Shown here: positions 35,782-48,299 of the stretch, piece by piece | Position numbering within the stretch: the stretch's first letter is position 1 | How the letters are laid out: every line of letters begins with the position of its first letter | Source: Vitellaria paradoxa | Taxonomy: Eukaryota > Streptophyta > Magnoliopsida > Ericales > Sapotaceae | DNA length: 64,000 bases | Assembly (NCBI GenBank): GCA_019916065.1 | Contig: CM034244.1 | Span: 25,102,471 to 25,166,470, forward strand | Direction: 5' to 3' | Translations under genes and position numbers: made by a program | The notes under the pieces: model-generated | What the model saw: the letters and a program-made list of their open reading frames with translations, nothing else | The model's database searches: none | Told to the model about the DNA's origin: nothing

Positions 35782-38700
35782 TGGTGTGCATCATGGGAGT
35801 TATAATCCAACTCATGAAGGTGAATTTGGGGCGATTAAAGCTTCTTTGGACTTTGAAACTTGTAGTCTAAATGGAAATGGACTAAAGGTGTTTAATTGTC
35901 TTCAAGTGGAGCTTAAGGCATGATTTTGAGCCTTCTTAGTAAATTCAAGCTTGAAGGGGAATATTTGAGCTCATGTTGGTGTAAATTCAAGCTTTGAGGC
36001 ACAAGGGAGCTGTTAAGACTTAAACAAGCCCAATTTAATCATTTACTTTTCATACATGGAATAAATACGTGCATTCATTGCTATTTTGGCTCATTAATTT
36101 AGCTTATGCACCAAAATTTGCTGTACTTATTACTATTTTGAAAGTATGTGCACTAGAGTTTATTATTTGCATCTTTTGGCTTTTTTTTTTTTTTTTTTGT
36201 TGAGTTGCATCTTTTGACTTTCCCTATTAGTGGAGGGTTGTTCCAAGCAATGAATAAATGTAAGATGTGTGCTAGAAATCATATCATGAATTTTGAATTT
36301 TTTCAGAAAGTGCTTTGGCATTTCTCTACCCTTGTTCTTATCTAAGCAAATTTCAGATTTGTTTGCTAGCACACTGATTTGATTCTTATAACTCTTCTTT
36401 CTTTTTTCCTAAGAGTGTGGTAAATCAATCTAGCAATTCTTGTTTGTGGTGATTTATATTATCAAATAGGAGCTGTTAGTTTTCTTCTTGTTTGTTTTAT
36501 TTGCATTTCACTTCAAACAAACTCCATTTCAATTCTTTTTTTCCCTCTTACATTTCTTGGTCGACCCTGAAATGTGTTTGGGTTCTACCTCTCAAGTATA
36601 AAAGGGTGGTCGTAGTTTTACTCGGAAAAAACCGAGGACATCTCCATTGGGAGGGCTTTGTTAAAAGCTCTAGAATTGTTCTCTTAGTTAGTAGGTGAAC
36701 CTAAGTTAATCTAAACTAACTTTGAATTTATAAGATGCTTGAGTATGATTGGGTTGAGAATGATGGAGTGAAGGAATTGTGATATTAAATGACAATGAAA
36801 ATATTAAAAATAAAATAACTAAGATAATCTTGGCTTCGAACCAAATCCGATAGTGGGGTAGTGGTTTACTCAAACGTGTTGATAACTCAACCTAGCAAAT
36901 GCACATACATTGCTAGGTCGGAAGATATTTCATTAAAACCCAATTTATGGATCTCAAGGTAAATGAAAGCTTTTGAAATTGGTTTCAAACTCATCGGGAC
37001 ATTCAATCAAATACCTAATGTGCACAAGCATCAACTCATAACCAGGCTTTGATTGTAACATGTATGAATCGATTTCTTAAGAAAATCTCATGTCATGGTT
37101 TTAGGAAAGTAAGTTCCAAACCACCAAGCCATTGAATCAAACACTTGGTATGCACGAGTGGCCAATCGTAACCAAGCTATAATTATAACATGGGTGATAT
37201 GATTTTGAAAGAACCCTAGCTTAATATGAGATTCCAATTAGAAATCAAAAAGATATTTCATTGAAAGTATTCTTTTACATTTGAGTTCACCAAACTACCA
37301 CACCACCTTCAATGGCTTGAAGACAAAAACAAACCCTAGCCTAACATGCATGAACTTTGAAGAGGAAAATATATTTGCAGACCATCCATTAATGTAAAAC
37401 AAAAAGCAAAAACAAAAGAAGATATTAAAGACTAAAGAAATGAAAAAAAAAATGAAATAAATTTGAACTTAAAGCATGGAATTGAAATAATTAAATATGA
37501 AGTAACTTATATGCATAAACCATAGGAAAATTCAACTAAACCTAATGCGTGAATCCAAATCTTCAAATCGAAAAAATAACCCTCCAAAAAAAACATATGA
37601 ATGGCTGTATAAGTTTTATATATATAGTGGAGATGAAAAACCCTAAAAACACAGAATGGTTCCGCCTACTCAAAACTAAGAGGGGATGCCGCCTACTACT
37701 AAAATCTTGATTTTTGCAACAGTTGCGTTCTTCTATGCAAGAAGAAGACTTAGAAAGAACAAAGAAGTATGGAGTATGCCTAATAGGGAATCCTTTTTAC
37801 AAATCTCCTCCTCAGAGCACCTTGTAACCCTACTTTTTTCTGAATGGTACACTTTAAGATGTTCAGAATGGAAGAGGAGCAGTCGTCGACTGATTGAAAG
37901 TGGATTGATGGCATTCATCAGTTGATTGAAAATTGACTTTTTTTTTTCTGATTGAGTGAGGTCCCTTTTGTCTTGATTTAGGGGAATAGGCGCATTGATT
38001 AGGTTACGTGGAATTCATTCACGCAAATCAACCTACTATGGTCTAGACACCCTCGGTCTGGACCATAGTGTCTTTCATCTTCACTTTGTGTTTTACTTCT
38101 GATAGCTTTCTATCCTCAACTTTCAATGTAATTTTGATCTTGAAAATGATGGATTCAGGCTCGGCTTACAAAAGTTGTAGCCTTTCGATCTCCTTTCCAA
38201 CCCAAAAAAGAATCAGGTCAATCAGAGTTGTGAACAAGTTATGGTTATAAAATTGACAGGGTGTCAAGCTAGAACTTCAACTACACACCACTTCAATTGC
38301 ACACCACTTTCTTCTCCTCGGTAACCATGGTAACTGATCTTATTCCTTGCGATGGCTCTTGGGATGTTGAGGAAGTCTTGAAAGTCATTGGACATGTCAA
38401 CATTTTTGTCTTCAAGCTGTTTTCTCCATGCATGCCAAGTGTTCAGTGAAATGCCCCAAAAGACACCAAAGCCTATTCTTGCACTTCCTTACTCCAACTT
38501 GCTTTGGCTCCTTCTCACCTGTACTCTTAGTGTTATTTGGGGCTAAAACACCAAATTATATCACTTGAAACACACAAACAACAAGAATGCATAGAATTGA
38601 GATAATTAAGCAAACACCTTACCAATAACAAGCAAAATTGCATAATTAGTGTGTTTAATCAATAAAAAATTGTGCAATAATGAATATTAACCATTTCTCG

Positions 38701-38900
38701 AGCTGAAACATAAAAGTATAACTAATTTATACTCTTGCATTCCTAATTTTCATAATAAAATTCTTATTTTATGATTTTATGTTTCGAGTATCCATAATAG
38801 CTTTCCAAATTTATGCTCTTATGTTTGGAGCAAGCATAATGGCTTTTATACTCTTACATTAAACGACACCATTTTAGTTTCAAATAACTTGGGCACATCA
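35782..38900 (+). repeat. 5' LTR with nested insertion
   Basis: Starts TGGTGTGC and ends GCACATCA. It aligns along its length with the 3' LTR; shared blocks include tgttaagacttaaacaagcc and ccctcttacatttct. About 978 bp without the nested element at 36558-38693. Confidence 0.85.
36558..38693. mobile_element. 2.1-kb LTR-like insertion with TSD tttct
   Basis: Starts TGGTCGACC and ends ATTAACCA. The flanks are tttct at 36553-36557 and 38694-38698. The intact 3' LTR shows the empty site (catttctcagctga). Only short unsupported open frames lie inside and no gag or pol motif is seen, so it is a solo LTR or a short non-autonomous LTR element. Orientation undecided. It is younger than the host element. 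Confidence 0.75.
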
Positions 38901-38903
38901 TCT

Positions 38904-38915
38904 TGGTATCAGAGC
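38904..38915 (+). promoter_or_regulatory. primer-binding site, perfect initiator tRNA-Met type
   Basis: TGGTATCAGAGC three bases after the 5' LTR end. Confidence 0.9.
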
Positions 38916-38927
38916 ACGGATTCAACC

Positions 38928-40079
38928 ATGATAGATGAAGGAATACCACGAGGCCTTTCCATAAAGGAGGCTCAAATCAAGGGTTTGCAGCTAGCTCAAG
39001 AGAAGATTTGGGGAAAAGTAACTGACATTCAAGATCAACTAGCCACCCTTATTCAAATGATGCAAGGTAACAACTTATAACCCCAACAAGGGCAGGCCCT
39101 TAGAGCACCTCGGTATGAAATTAAAGAAATTAAAGATGACCAAATGGGAGATGAGAAAGCTGAGGAAAAGATCAGACCTGGGAGGCATCATGAAAGCTCT
39201 AATAGTAGCACTAGCTCACCTGAGGAATATTTAGAGTGGGTTTAGAGGGTTAAGAAGGTCTTTAATTAGCATGAATGCTTTGAAGCCTGGAAGTGCAAAG
39301 CAGCAGCACTTGAATTTACAGATTATACCCTATTATTGTGGGAAAACCTAAAAGCTCAACAAAGAAGGGATGGTGAGAACGAAGTTACCACTTGGCCAGC
39401 TATAAAAAGATTAATGAAGAGGAGGTTTGTTCTGGATACTACAAGCAAGAATTTTACATCAAGCTTCACACCCTACGACAAGGCTACTTGAGAATAAAAG
39501 AGTATGTGAAGGAGTTTAAACTCTTGATGATAAGATGCGATTTGAATAACCTTAAGAATAGACCATAGCAAGATTGCTTGGCAATTGAAGAATGATATAG
39601 CTAATATTGTGGAACTACAATATTTTATCTTCCTTGAGGATGTCATTAAGCTAGCAATCAAGGTAGAACGACAACAAAATAGATGAGGTACTCGTGTGGG
39701 GGGTAGCTACACTGAGTACCATGAGGGCTATTTTTACAGCTTCACAAGCTTGGAATGCATTAAAATAAGATGGAAAAGTGGAGGCTAGCCAAGGGATAAC
39801 TAGTTCAGATTCTTTAAAGGGTAAGGAGAAGGCTTCTGAACCGCAATTCCCTAGGAAGTCTTAGGACATCAAATGTTTCAAGTTTTTGGGCACAACCATA
39901 TTACCTCCAAGTGTCCAAATAGAAGGGTGATGATCCTGCATGGGAAGCATAGAGAGTTTGTTAGTGAGGATGAAGAGGAAATGGAAAAGAAAAATAACCT
40001 AAAAGGGCTTAAAGAAAAAGAAGATTTTGAACCCACAGAGGGAGACTTGTTGGTTGTCCAAAGGGTTTTGACTGCATAA
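38928..40079 (+). pseudogene. gypsy gag, decayed
   Basis: ATG at 38928, 13 bp after the primer site, opens MIDEGIPRGLSIKEAQIKG, a helical leader that stops at about 39080. The retrotransposon gag core follows: SSPEEYLEWV (39219), AAALEFTDYTLLLWENLKAQ (39303), WPAIKRLMKRRFVLD (39394), and the tail with an acidic, lysine-rich region (VSEDEEEMEKKNNLKG, 39960). The CCHC zinc knuckle (about 39865-39920) is damaged: it begins CFKF where a second cysteine is expected, and a frameshift precedes GHNHITSKCPNRR. The end, EGDLLVVQRVLTA, is the usual gag/protease junction. It would form the particle shell but cannot be made whole here. Confidence 0.8.
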
Positions 40080-43000
40080 GTTGATGTTGGAGGAGAGCAA
40101 TGCGAAAACATCTTCCATATGAGGTGTCAAATCCAGGATAAGGTGTATGGCATGATCATTATACCAATGTGGCATCCACGACCTTAGTAGAGAAATTAGG
40201 ATTGGCCACTGTCCCAATCCTAGACCTTATAAGTTGCGTTAGCTTAATAAGAACAGGGAAATTTGAAAAACAAAGCAAGTTTGAGTGCCTTTCTCCATCA
40301 AAAACTACCGTGATGAGGTTTTATGTGATGTGGCTCCAATGTCGGCTAGTCATGTGCTATTGGGATGCCCTTGGCAATTTGATAATAATGTGACTTATTA
40401 TGGGTGGAGAAACATTTACTCATTCATGATCAAGGAGAAGAAAGTGAACTTATTGCCATTAGGCTCTCATCGAGTTAGAGAAGATCAATTGCAAACTCAA
40501 AGGAAGGTGGTGGAATTGAACAAATGGCTAATGTTGGCCAAGAAGGGAGGCATTGAATAAGCACTAGCCTTGGTGGGGGTTGTATTCATAGCTTGGGTAA
40601 GACTCATATTGTAAGTGGAGAATTTAGAGCTACCAAAATAAATTTTAGAGTTGCTTAAAGAATTTAAAGATGTGTTTCTAGAAGAACTACCAAAGGGATT
40701 ACCACCTATTTGGGGGATAGAGCACCAAATTGACTTGGTTCTTAGAGCTTCACTACCTAATAGAGCAGCATATAGGTGCAATACTGAGAAGGCCAAAGAG
40801 ATTCAAAAGCAAGTTGGTGAACTATTAAACAATGGCTATGTGCGTGAATCACTAAGTCCTTGTTCTGTGCTTACATTACTTGTTCTAAAGAAAGATGGTA
40901 GCATGAGAATGTGCGTCGACAGTTGAGCTATCGACAAGATAATAGTTAAGTATCGCTTCCTATTCCAAGACTTGATGGCATGCTTGATGAATTTTATGGT
41001 GTTGCTTTATTTTCTAAAGTGAATTTGATGAGTGGATATCACCAAATTAGAATAAAAAAAAGGTAATGAGTAGAAAATAGCTGTTAAACTAAGAATGGCT
41101 TGTATAAATGGATGGTGAAGCCATTCGAGCTTTCTAATGCACCTAGCATATTTATGAGACTTATGAATCATGTTTTAAGGAAGTTTATAGGGCTGTTTGT
41201 TGTGGTCTATTTCGACAACATTTTGATTTATAGCAAAACATTTGATGATCATATGAAACACCTCCAAGCTATGTTTGAAGCTTTGCATGGTGCTGAGTTG
41301 TATAGGAAACTCAAGAAGTGTTATTTCTATCAAGACAGTGTTATATTTCTTGGGTATGTTTTCTCTAATGGTGGAATTAAGGTTGATGAGGAGAAGGTTA
41401 AAGCAATTTGTGGATAGACTACTCCTAGTAGTGTTACAGATGTGAGGAATTTCCATAGGTTGGCTTCATTTTATAAATGATTTATCAAAGACTTTAGTTC
41501 TATTGTTGTGCCTATGGCAGAGTGTTTGGAAAAAGAGAATGAGTTTAGATAGAGTAAGAAGCCACAGGAGATATTTGAGTTGATTAAGGAGAAATTATGT
41601 TCTGCTCTTGTTTTAGCACTCCCTGATTTAGCTAAGATATTTGAGGTGGATTGTGATGCTTCTGGGGTTGGTATGAGGGTTGTTTTGATGCAAGCAAAAT
41701 GGCGCATTACATTCTTTAGTGAGAAGTTAAATGGTGCAAGTTTGAATTACTCCATTTGTGATAAGGAGTCTTATACCTTGATCCGAGCTCTAGAGGTATA
41801 GCAACATTATTCGCTACCTAAAGAATTTGTTATTCACATGAACCATGAATCTTTGAAGCATCTAAAGGGGCAAGGAAAATTGAATAGAAAGCATGCTAAA
41901 TGGGTGGAGTTCTTGGAGTCATTTGCGTATGTCATAAAGTACAAGAAGGGCCACGTTAATATTGTTGCTCATGCTCTTTCTAGGAGGTATACATTGATTT
42001 CCATGTTGAATGCAAGATTTTGGGGTTTTGAACAAATGTTAAAACAATATGCGAGTGATCCACACTTTGCTAGTGTGGTGTCCAAATGTGCTAAAGGAGC
42101 TTGTGATGGGTTCTTTATGTATGATGGTCACTTATTCAAGATGGGCAGAATGTGTATTTCTTTGAGATTCTTGCGTGAATTACTTATGTGTAAGGCTTAT
42201 GGTGGTGGTCTTAGTGATCATTTTGGGGGAAAGAAGACTTATGAACTATTGAAAGAACACTTCTTTTGGCCTGGGATGTTATAGGATTTTCACAAAATGG
42301 CTGAAAAATGCATCATTTGCAAGAAAGCTAAAGGTAAAGAGAATGCATACGGGTTGTATATGCCTTTACCTATTCTAGAGCAGCCATGGATGGATATTAG
42401 CATGAATTTTGTGTTTGGATCGCCTAAAACATGGCGAGAAAAGGACTTGGTGATGGTTACGGTGGGATCGGTTCTCCAAAATGTCCTATTTTTTTCCTTG
42501 CCATAAGATTGATGATGTTTCTTGTGTTACTGATTTGTCCTTTAAGGAAATTGTACATTCACATAGAGTCCCTAAAAGCATTGACTTTGATTGTGATACA
42601 AAGTTTTTAAGCTACTTTTAGAAAACTCTTTGGACAAAGCTTGGAACAAAGCTACTTTTTAGTAGTGCATGTCATCTGCAAATTGAGGCAATGAATCGAA
42701 CTCTATCTTCTTTATTATAGGCTATTATAAATAAGAATTTGAAGAATTGGGATACTTTTTTTTACCTATTGTGAAGCTTACATATAACCATAGCTGCATG
42801 GAGCTACAAAGTTTTCACCATTCGAGGTGGTGTATGGCTTTAATCCAAGTGTTCCTATTGATCTTGTCCCCATTCCATTTAATGTGAGGACTTCCATAGA
42901 TGGGATTAGAAAGGCAAATTTGATGAAGAAACTCCATGAGTAGGTTCGAGTTCACATTGAGGAGAACATGACTAAGTATTCCAAACAAGCTAACAAAGGA

Positions 43001-43380
43001 CAGAAATGGTAAGACTTGAACCTGGAGATCTTATTTGGCTACATCTTAGCAAGAACAAATTTCCTAGCAAACTAAAGTCCAAGTTGATGCCAAGAGTTGA
43101 TGGACCTTTTCGAGTTCTAGAGAAGGTGAATGATAATGCTTATAGAATTTATCTTCCTAAAGACCACAATGTCTCGGCTACATTCAATGTGAAGGACCTA
43201 TCTCCTTATTTGGAAGATCTCAAAGATGATGATTTGAAGGCAAATCATTCTCAACCTGGGAGTGATGATGTGCATCATGGGACTTATAATCCAACGTATG
43301 AAAATGAATTGGCATGCAAGAGGTTTCAAATGGGCCAATAACAAGAGTTAGGGCTAAACAACTCCAAAGGGCCATAGATT
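40080..43380 (+). pseudogene. gypsy pol, decayed, running into the 3' LTR
   Basis: Protease (40080-40400) has HYTNVASTTLVEKLGL, with the usual DGGSC reduced, so the active site is damaged. Then PFSIKNYRDEVLCDVAPM and LLGCPWQFD. Reverse transcriptase (40640-41470) shows LKEFKDVFLEELPKGLPP, LVLKKDGSMRMCVDS, PFELSNAPSIFMRLMNHVL, and YFDN where YxDD is expected, an active-site loss. RNase H (41580-41990) has [12 protein letters not shown] and KHLKGQGKLNRKHAKWVEF. Integrase has a zinc region (HFGGKKTYELLKEHFFWPGM, 42220-42285; CIICKKAKG) and a core starting PWMDISMNFVFGSPKTW, where an expected aspartate is replaced. Its tail (43006 on) reads LEPGDLIWLHLSKNKFPSKL and ATFNVKDLSPYLED, ending ITRVRAKQLQRAID near 43380, about 115 bp inside the 3' LTR. 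At least ten breaks. Confidence 0.85.
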
Positions 43381-44258
43381 GAAGCTTCTTTAGACTTTAA
43401 AACTTGCAATTTGAATGGAAATGGGCCAAAGGTGTTTAATTGTCAAATGGAGCTTAGGGCATGATTTTGAGCCTTTTTAGTAAGTTTGGGCTTGAAGGTG
43501 CAAATTTGAGCTCATATTGGTGCAAATTCAAGTTTTGAGGCCCAATAGAGTTGTTAAGACTTAAACAAGCCCAATTTAGTCATTTACTTTTCATACATGG
43601 AATAAATGTGCATTCATTGCTGTTTTGGCTCATTAATTTAGCCCATGCACTAGAATTTATTGTACTTATTGCTATTTTGAAAGTATGTGCATTAAAGTTT
43701 ATTATTTGCATCTTTGGCTTTCCCTATTTTTGTAGGGTTGTTCTAAGTTATGAATAGATATAAGATGTGTGCTAGAAATTAGATCATGAATTTTGAATTT
43801 TGTAAAAAGTGCTTTAGCATTTCTCTACCCTTGTTCTTATCTAAGCAAATTTTAGATTTGTTTGCTGGCGAACTGATTTGGTTCTTATCACTCTTTTCTC
43901 TTCTTTTCTAAGAGTGTGGTAAATTAATCTAGCAATTCTTGTTTGTGGCGATTTATCTTATTAAATAGGAGTTACTAGTTTTTTTCTTATTTGTTTTATT
44001 TCCATGTCACTTCAAACATACTCCATTTCAATTCCTTTTTTTCCCTCTTACATTTCTCAGCTGAAATGCAATAGTATAATTGATTTATGCTCTTATTATT
44101 TCAGTTTTTGTAATAGCATCCCTATTTTATGCTTTTACATTTCGAGTACTTGTAACAGCATTCCAGATTTATGCTCTAACATTTTGAGCAACCATAATAG
44201 CTTCTCCATTCTTACTTTAAACAACACCATCTCAATGGCATATAACCTAGGCACATCA
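43266..44258 (+). repeat. 3' LTR of the chromovirus-like element
   Basis: 993 bp, TGATGTGC at the start and GCACATCA at the end, an 8-bp perfect inverted terminal repeat. It contains the last ~38 codons of pol at its start. It lacks the insertion found in the 5' LTR. Confidence 0.85.
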
Positions 44259-44263
44259 ACAAA

Positions 44264-45398
44264 GAATTAATGAATTGAATCAAAACATTTTTTTGTGCCA
44301 AATCTTATTTTTTGGTCACTAAAAAATTAATAATCTTTTCAATACGAAAACTTGTGAATTTATGATGAAAACAAACATCTTGCAATCATAAGATAAAGAA
44401 TTTAAACTCCCAAACAAAAAATATGCATTAATAAATCAACTTACAAAATAATCATCCGGGTTCCATGCTAACCTAAGCGTAAAGCTTTGTTACAAAACTA
44501 GTCCATTCTAGGTTCTTCTACACACACACAAAGAGAGAGAGAACGAGAGAAAGAGAGAGAAAGAATGAGAGACAGAGAGAGAGCAAGGAGAAGAAGATAT
44601 GTCCCTCACTATAATAACGAGTTGTCTATATAAATGCCCTATCCTAAATCCCTTTGTTTCATTTTTCTTCCCTTAAAAATCTCTTTAAAAATAACAAAAG
44701 AGTTCAAAAAGATCTTTCAATCCTTCCTAATTTGGACTTTTAGCGGTTGTGGAATTCGAATCCAAAGTCTAGTATCCTTAGAATTCCCATCTACTATGCG
44801 TAGGATTAAAATATCTCCTTTACTAGATTTGAATTCAAATTCCAGTGTTGGAGACTTTGTTACAAATATATTGGATTCAAGCCCTAATTCCTTGGATTCG
44901 AATCCTCCTAAACTAGATTTGAATCCAAATTCTAATAACTTGAGCTTTCAACTTCTTTTACTCTATATTTGAATCTTCCTTCCTTTTTGAATCTTATGCC
45001 CCTCAGTTTCTCAAAACTTTAATTTTATCATCCATAAGCTCTCCACATTGATCCAGATTAGCTCTACTCTCCATTACTAATATTCACATTTCTTATCAAA
45101 TTGGCATTCAAGCTCTACATCTTAATCACTTTCACCTGAAAATCACATCAAAATACAAAAACCGATCAAGTGTATACATCCATTCAATATAATGTAATAA
45201 TCTCTAAAATTGCATTAAGAATATATCAAAACGTTATTAATAACAAGCAAGATTAGAGACTAATCAATCAAAGAATACAAATATGAATAACTATTGCGTA
45301 ACTAATTACACCCTAAATCTACAAAGACTCTTGTGGATCATGTTACACCCCCTAGTACTTCTGATGAGGATCCGTGTTACACCCCACTCGGGTATCTA
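44264..45398. other. non-coding stretch with GA-rich microsatellite
   Basis: Contains (CA)n/(GA)n-rich sequence at 44521-44584 and a TATA-like gtctatataaatgcc at about 44623. A stretch at 44740-44940 is rich in the motif ggattcgaatcc. Two tgttacacccc motifs lie at 45343 and 45376. A 112-codon open frame at 44634 is built from the gaattcaaatcc-type repetition and is not supported as a gene. Confidence 0.45.
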
Positions 45399-45559
45399 TG
45401 TAATACCCCGAATTTTCATGTTAATATAATTTGATGGTTTTAACATGTTTTGGGCATGTTAGGATGTTAATTAAGTGAGTTTAGTCATTAAAGATGACTT
45501 GGGGGTGTGAATTTTGGAAGAAATGGGCAAAATAGCTCAAAAATTAACATTTTGACTCG

Positions 45560-45665
45560 GGGGCATGCAGAGGGGCGCCCAAGGTAGAGGATGGGCGCCC
45601 AAGGTAGAGGAGGGGTGCCCATGGGTCTAGGATGGGCGCCCATGGTCCATGATGGGTGCCCCACT
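45560..45665 (+). repeat. GGGCGCCC minisatellite, block 1
   Basis: About five copies of a ~23-bp unit of the form ggatgggcgcccaaggtagag. The core octamer GGGCGCCC is its own reverse complement. Confidence 0.75.
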
Positions 45666-45787
45666 TGTGCAGAAAATCAGCAAAATGGTGTTCTTTGGTT
45701 AGAAGGCCAAGACTTAACCCTATGGGCACCTATACTAGCTAGGGGTGAGGGGAGACCTGAGGATTACTGTTTGGGGATTAAAAATAT

Positions 45788-45829
<42 letters not shown>

Positions 45830-46449
45830 TGGATTTGATGCAAGAGAGAGAGAGAGAGAGAGAGAATCGGCTAGGGAAGCAAAGAAGAGCAAGAGAAGAG
45901 CAAATGAGAAAAAGAAGACCACCGGTTGAGAATTTCAAAGGAAGGTTTTCCAAACCTTCATGGAATTCAAATTCCTTTTACAAGATTGAAATTAAGACCT
46001 TAAGAAACCTTCCTATGTTGTTCATTTTTAGTTTTCATCAAGGAGGGAGAAGATTGGAGCCATCAAAGTTTGAGGGTTTGGAAACTCAAGACACCTTCAT
46101 TTTTTATCTATCTTTTTACCACTCAAGGTAGGGATTTCTAGTCTCATTTTAACATATATGAGATGTATTTGAGCTAGTAACACTTCTATGAAATTTATTT
46201 AAGATTTGGAACCCTTGGAAGTGGAGTTTGTGTGGATGAATGGTTGTGTGTATATATATGTATAGGTTGGAGCTAGATTTTTGTATTGAAGAAATGGATG
46301 GATTAAAATTTGTTTTGATGGACTTTTTGGAGTCTTTTAGGTCCTAGACAACCCAAGAAATTAAGGTATTAGGTTAGATATTGGATTGGGTAAAGTTTGG
46401 AACCTAAAAACATGGCTTAAAGCTTAAACCGGAGCAAAGTGACCTTCTG

Positions 46450-46575
46450 GGCAACAGAGGGGCGCCCATGCTCTTAGGTGGGGTGCCCATGCCCCCTCAG
46501 GGGCACCCATGCTCTTAGGTGGGGCGCCCATGACCCCTCAAGGGCGCCCATGAACTTTAGGAGGGGCGCCCACAG
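46450..46575 (+). repeat. GGGCGCCC minisatellite, block 2
   Basis: About five copies of a 25-30 bp unit of the form ggtggggcgcccatgacccc in the same LTR, some 800 bp from block 1. Intervening sequence is unrelated. Confidence 0.75.
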
Positions 46576-48191
46576 AGACCAGAACACCTTTTCTAATTTT
46601 TCTTAACTTGACTTCCTACCTTAGGATTATGAAGAGGTTAGGCATATGTTTGTATGTGAGACTTTTATTTAATTAATTGTATGGATTTTAAAATGGGAAT
46701 GAGCTCTTAAAAGTGATTAAAGGTTGATTATCTTAAACCTATGGGATTAAGCTTGTAAAGGGGAATGCTTGCTACCATGAATGAAATGAATTGGAAGCCT
46801 ACTTTGAGATAAGGGTTTTAATCAAATAGAATTGTGAATATGCCTTAATGTAAACTAAATGTTAAAGTATATGAACTTGTGATTGCATTAATGAATTGTG
46901 ATTTGGCAAAAGGGAGCTCATGTTCATAACAATGAAAGATGTTAAATGTTTAATGATGCTTACTAAATGTTGTTATGTAATGAATCCTGGAATGAACCAG
47001 AATGTGAATTTATGTGTTGGAAAAGTATATGATGTTGAATGTGGACTTGTGAATGATGAGATGTGATATGATGAATGATTGCTTGTGTGACGGGGGCCGT
47101 GGTGGGGTGTGGTAAACAGGAAGGGTTTGAGAGTACCCTCGGGTTGAGAGTCCCGGAACCTGCGCAGGGTTTGGTGTCAATGCCAGTGGGTTAGTAGCCC
47201 ACAACATTGTGAGTTTATGGGTTACCCATGACCTTGGATTGTGATCCTAAACGATGGTGTTTGGTTTGCCGTTTCCGTTGGGTCTGTACCCATAAAAGAC
47301 GGTGTTGTGTATACACCCAACCCCCGATGAATTGTGTGACTATGGTTGTGTGATGGATTATTGGAATGTGAAAATATGGATGTGAATACATGATCAAATG
47401 TTGAATTTGTGATAATGTGGTTGGGAATGTGACTAGATGTAATATTAGGAAATTCAATAATGGAGATTGTTTGGAATTGAATGCCATATTGTGATGTCAT
47501 TAAGTGTCAATAGGTATTGTAAATATGGATATGTGATCAATTTTGATTAAACATTAAAAAGTGAATTGAAATATGATTTGAGACTTAACAATGAGAATCT
47601 AAAGATTAAGTATTGGTTGGAATTGAATTTCTTTTCACAATATTGTTGTGTATAAAGGTACATAGTCTAAAATGGTGATGTAAATGAATGATTTTGATTT
47701 TAGAGTATAGGTGGTAACTAGATACATTATAAAATGCTTGCATGTGTAGAATACATATCATATATGTTTATTTGAGACTTGTGGGCACAAGTGGACCCGT
47801 GCTCACATCCCTACAGACTTTGATGCAGGTACAAGCAATAACAATCAAGTGGGTTGATGTGTTGGGACTAGGAGGTTATGCATGAGCCCTACCAAGCTTA
47901 TCAAAGCTCTTGGTCATTTAGTTTAAATTTCTTTTGGGAATTGTAACGTCGTACATTTATAAACTCTTTCAATTTGGTTGTAATGGCCATAAGGCCTAAG
48001 TTATGTAATTTGGGAATGGTGTATGTGGTTGGAGACATGGTAATAGTCAAGGTTAAACTTATGTTATTCTATCTTATGTCTTGGGCTCATTAGCTTATGT
48101 TGCGTTGCTCTGATTATGGGATTGGTTATATTAGTGCATGTTATGTGTGTTTATCACTCACCCCTCGGGTCACGAGATCCGGGGCGTGACA

Positions 48192-48299
48192 ATCTATTAT
48201 ACTCAAGTAAGATAATTAATATATATATAGTATTGGGAAATCATGTTACACCCCTAATCAGCTATGATTCATTATAATCGAATTACAATCCTTGGTCTT
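48192..48299. other. 108-bp spacer between the opposed solo LTRs
   Basis: AT-rich, starts with the TSD copy atcta and includes tgttacacccc again (about 48245). It forms the loop of the inverted repeat. Confidence 0.7.

Larger units (their letters stand above)
35782..44258 (+). mobile_element. complete, defective chromovirus-like Ty3/gypsy element
   Basis: 8477 bp including a nested insertion (about 6.3 kb native). It is flanked by the perfect duplication acaaa (35777-35781 and 44259-44263). Order: 5' LTR, initiator-Met primer site, gag, protease, reverse transcriptase, RNase H, integrase, 3' LTR. The LTR termini are inverted repeats (TGATGTGC ... GCACATCA in the right LTR). Gene order (integrase last) and gag/pol style are those of plant chromoviruses. 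No chromodomain was recognised. The pol frame runs into the 3' LTR, a trait reported for the CRM group, so CRM-like is my best guess. Stops, frameshifts and altered catalytic residues make it inactive. Confidence 0.85.
45399..48191 (+). mobile_element. solo LTR, 2793 bp, TSD atcta
   Basis: Begins TGTAATACCCCG and ends CGGGGCGTGACA, flanked by the perfect duplication atcta (45394-45398 and 48192-48196). It contains an (AT)n run at 45788-45826, a (GA)n run at about 45843-45866 and two blocks of GGGCGCCC repeats. A GC-richer conserved block lies at 47090-47330. No internal coding region, so it is a solo LTR. Its termini are typical of large gypsy LTRs in plants, and it is related to the copy at 48300 and to the LTR at 27195. 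Confidence 0.8.

Noticed and set aside
35782..35790. LTR start at the TGTTAAGACTTAAAC motif (36011 and 43552)
   Set aside because: Homology between the two LTRs extends upstream to TGRTGTGC, and only that boundary gives the matching acaaa duplication and the inverted TGATGTGC/GCACATCA ends.
44634..44972. 112-codon open frame with repeated leucine/asparagine/serine words
   Set aside because: Built from short gaattcaaatcc-type repetition, with no domain; it looks like repeat-derived chance coding.
47215..47500. two overlapping ~90-codon minus-strand open frames inside the solo LTR
   Set aside because: Matching sequence in the opposed LTR does not keep the frame; LTR sequence is non-coding.
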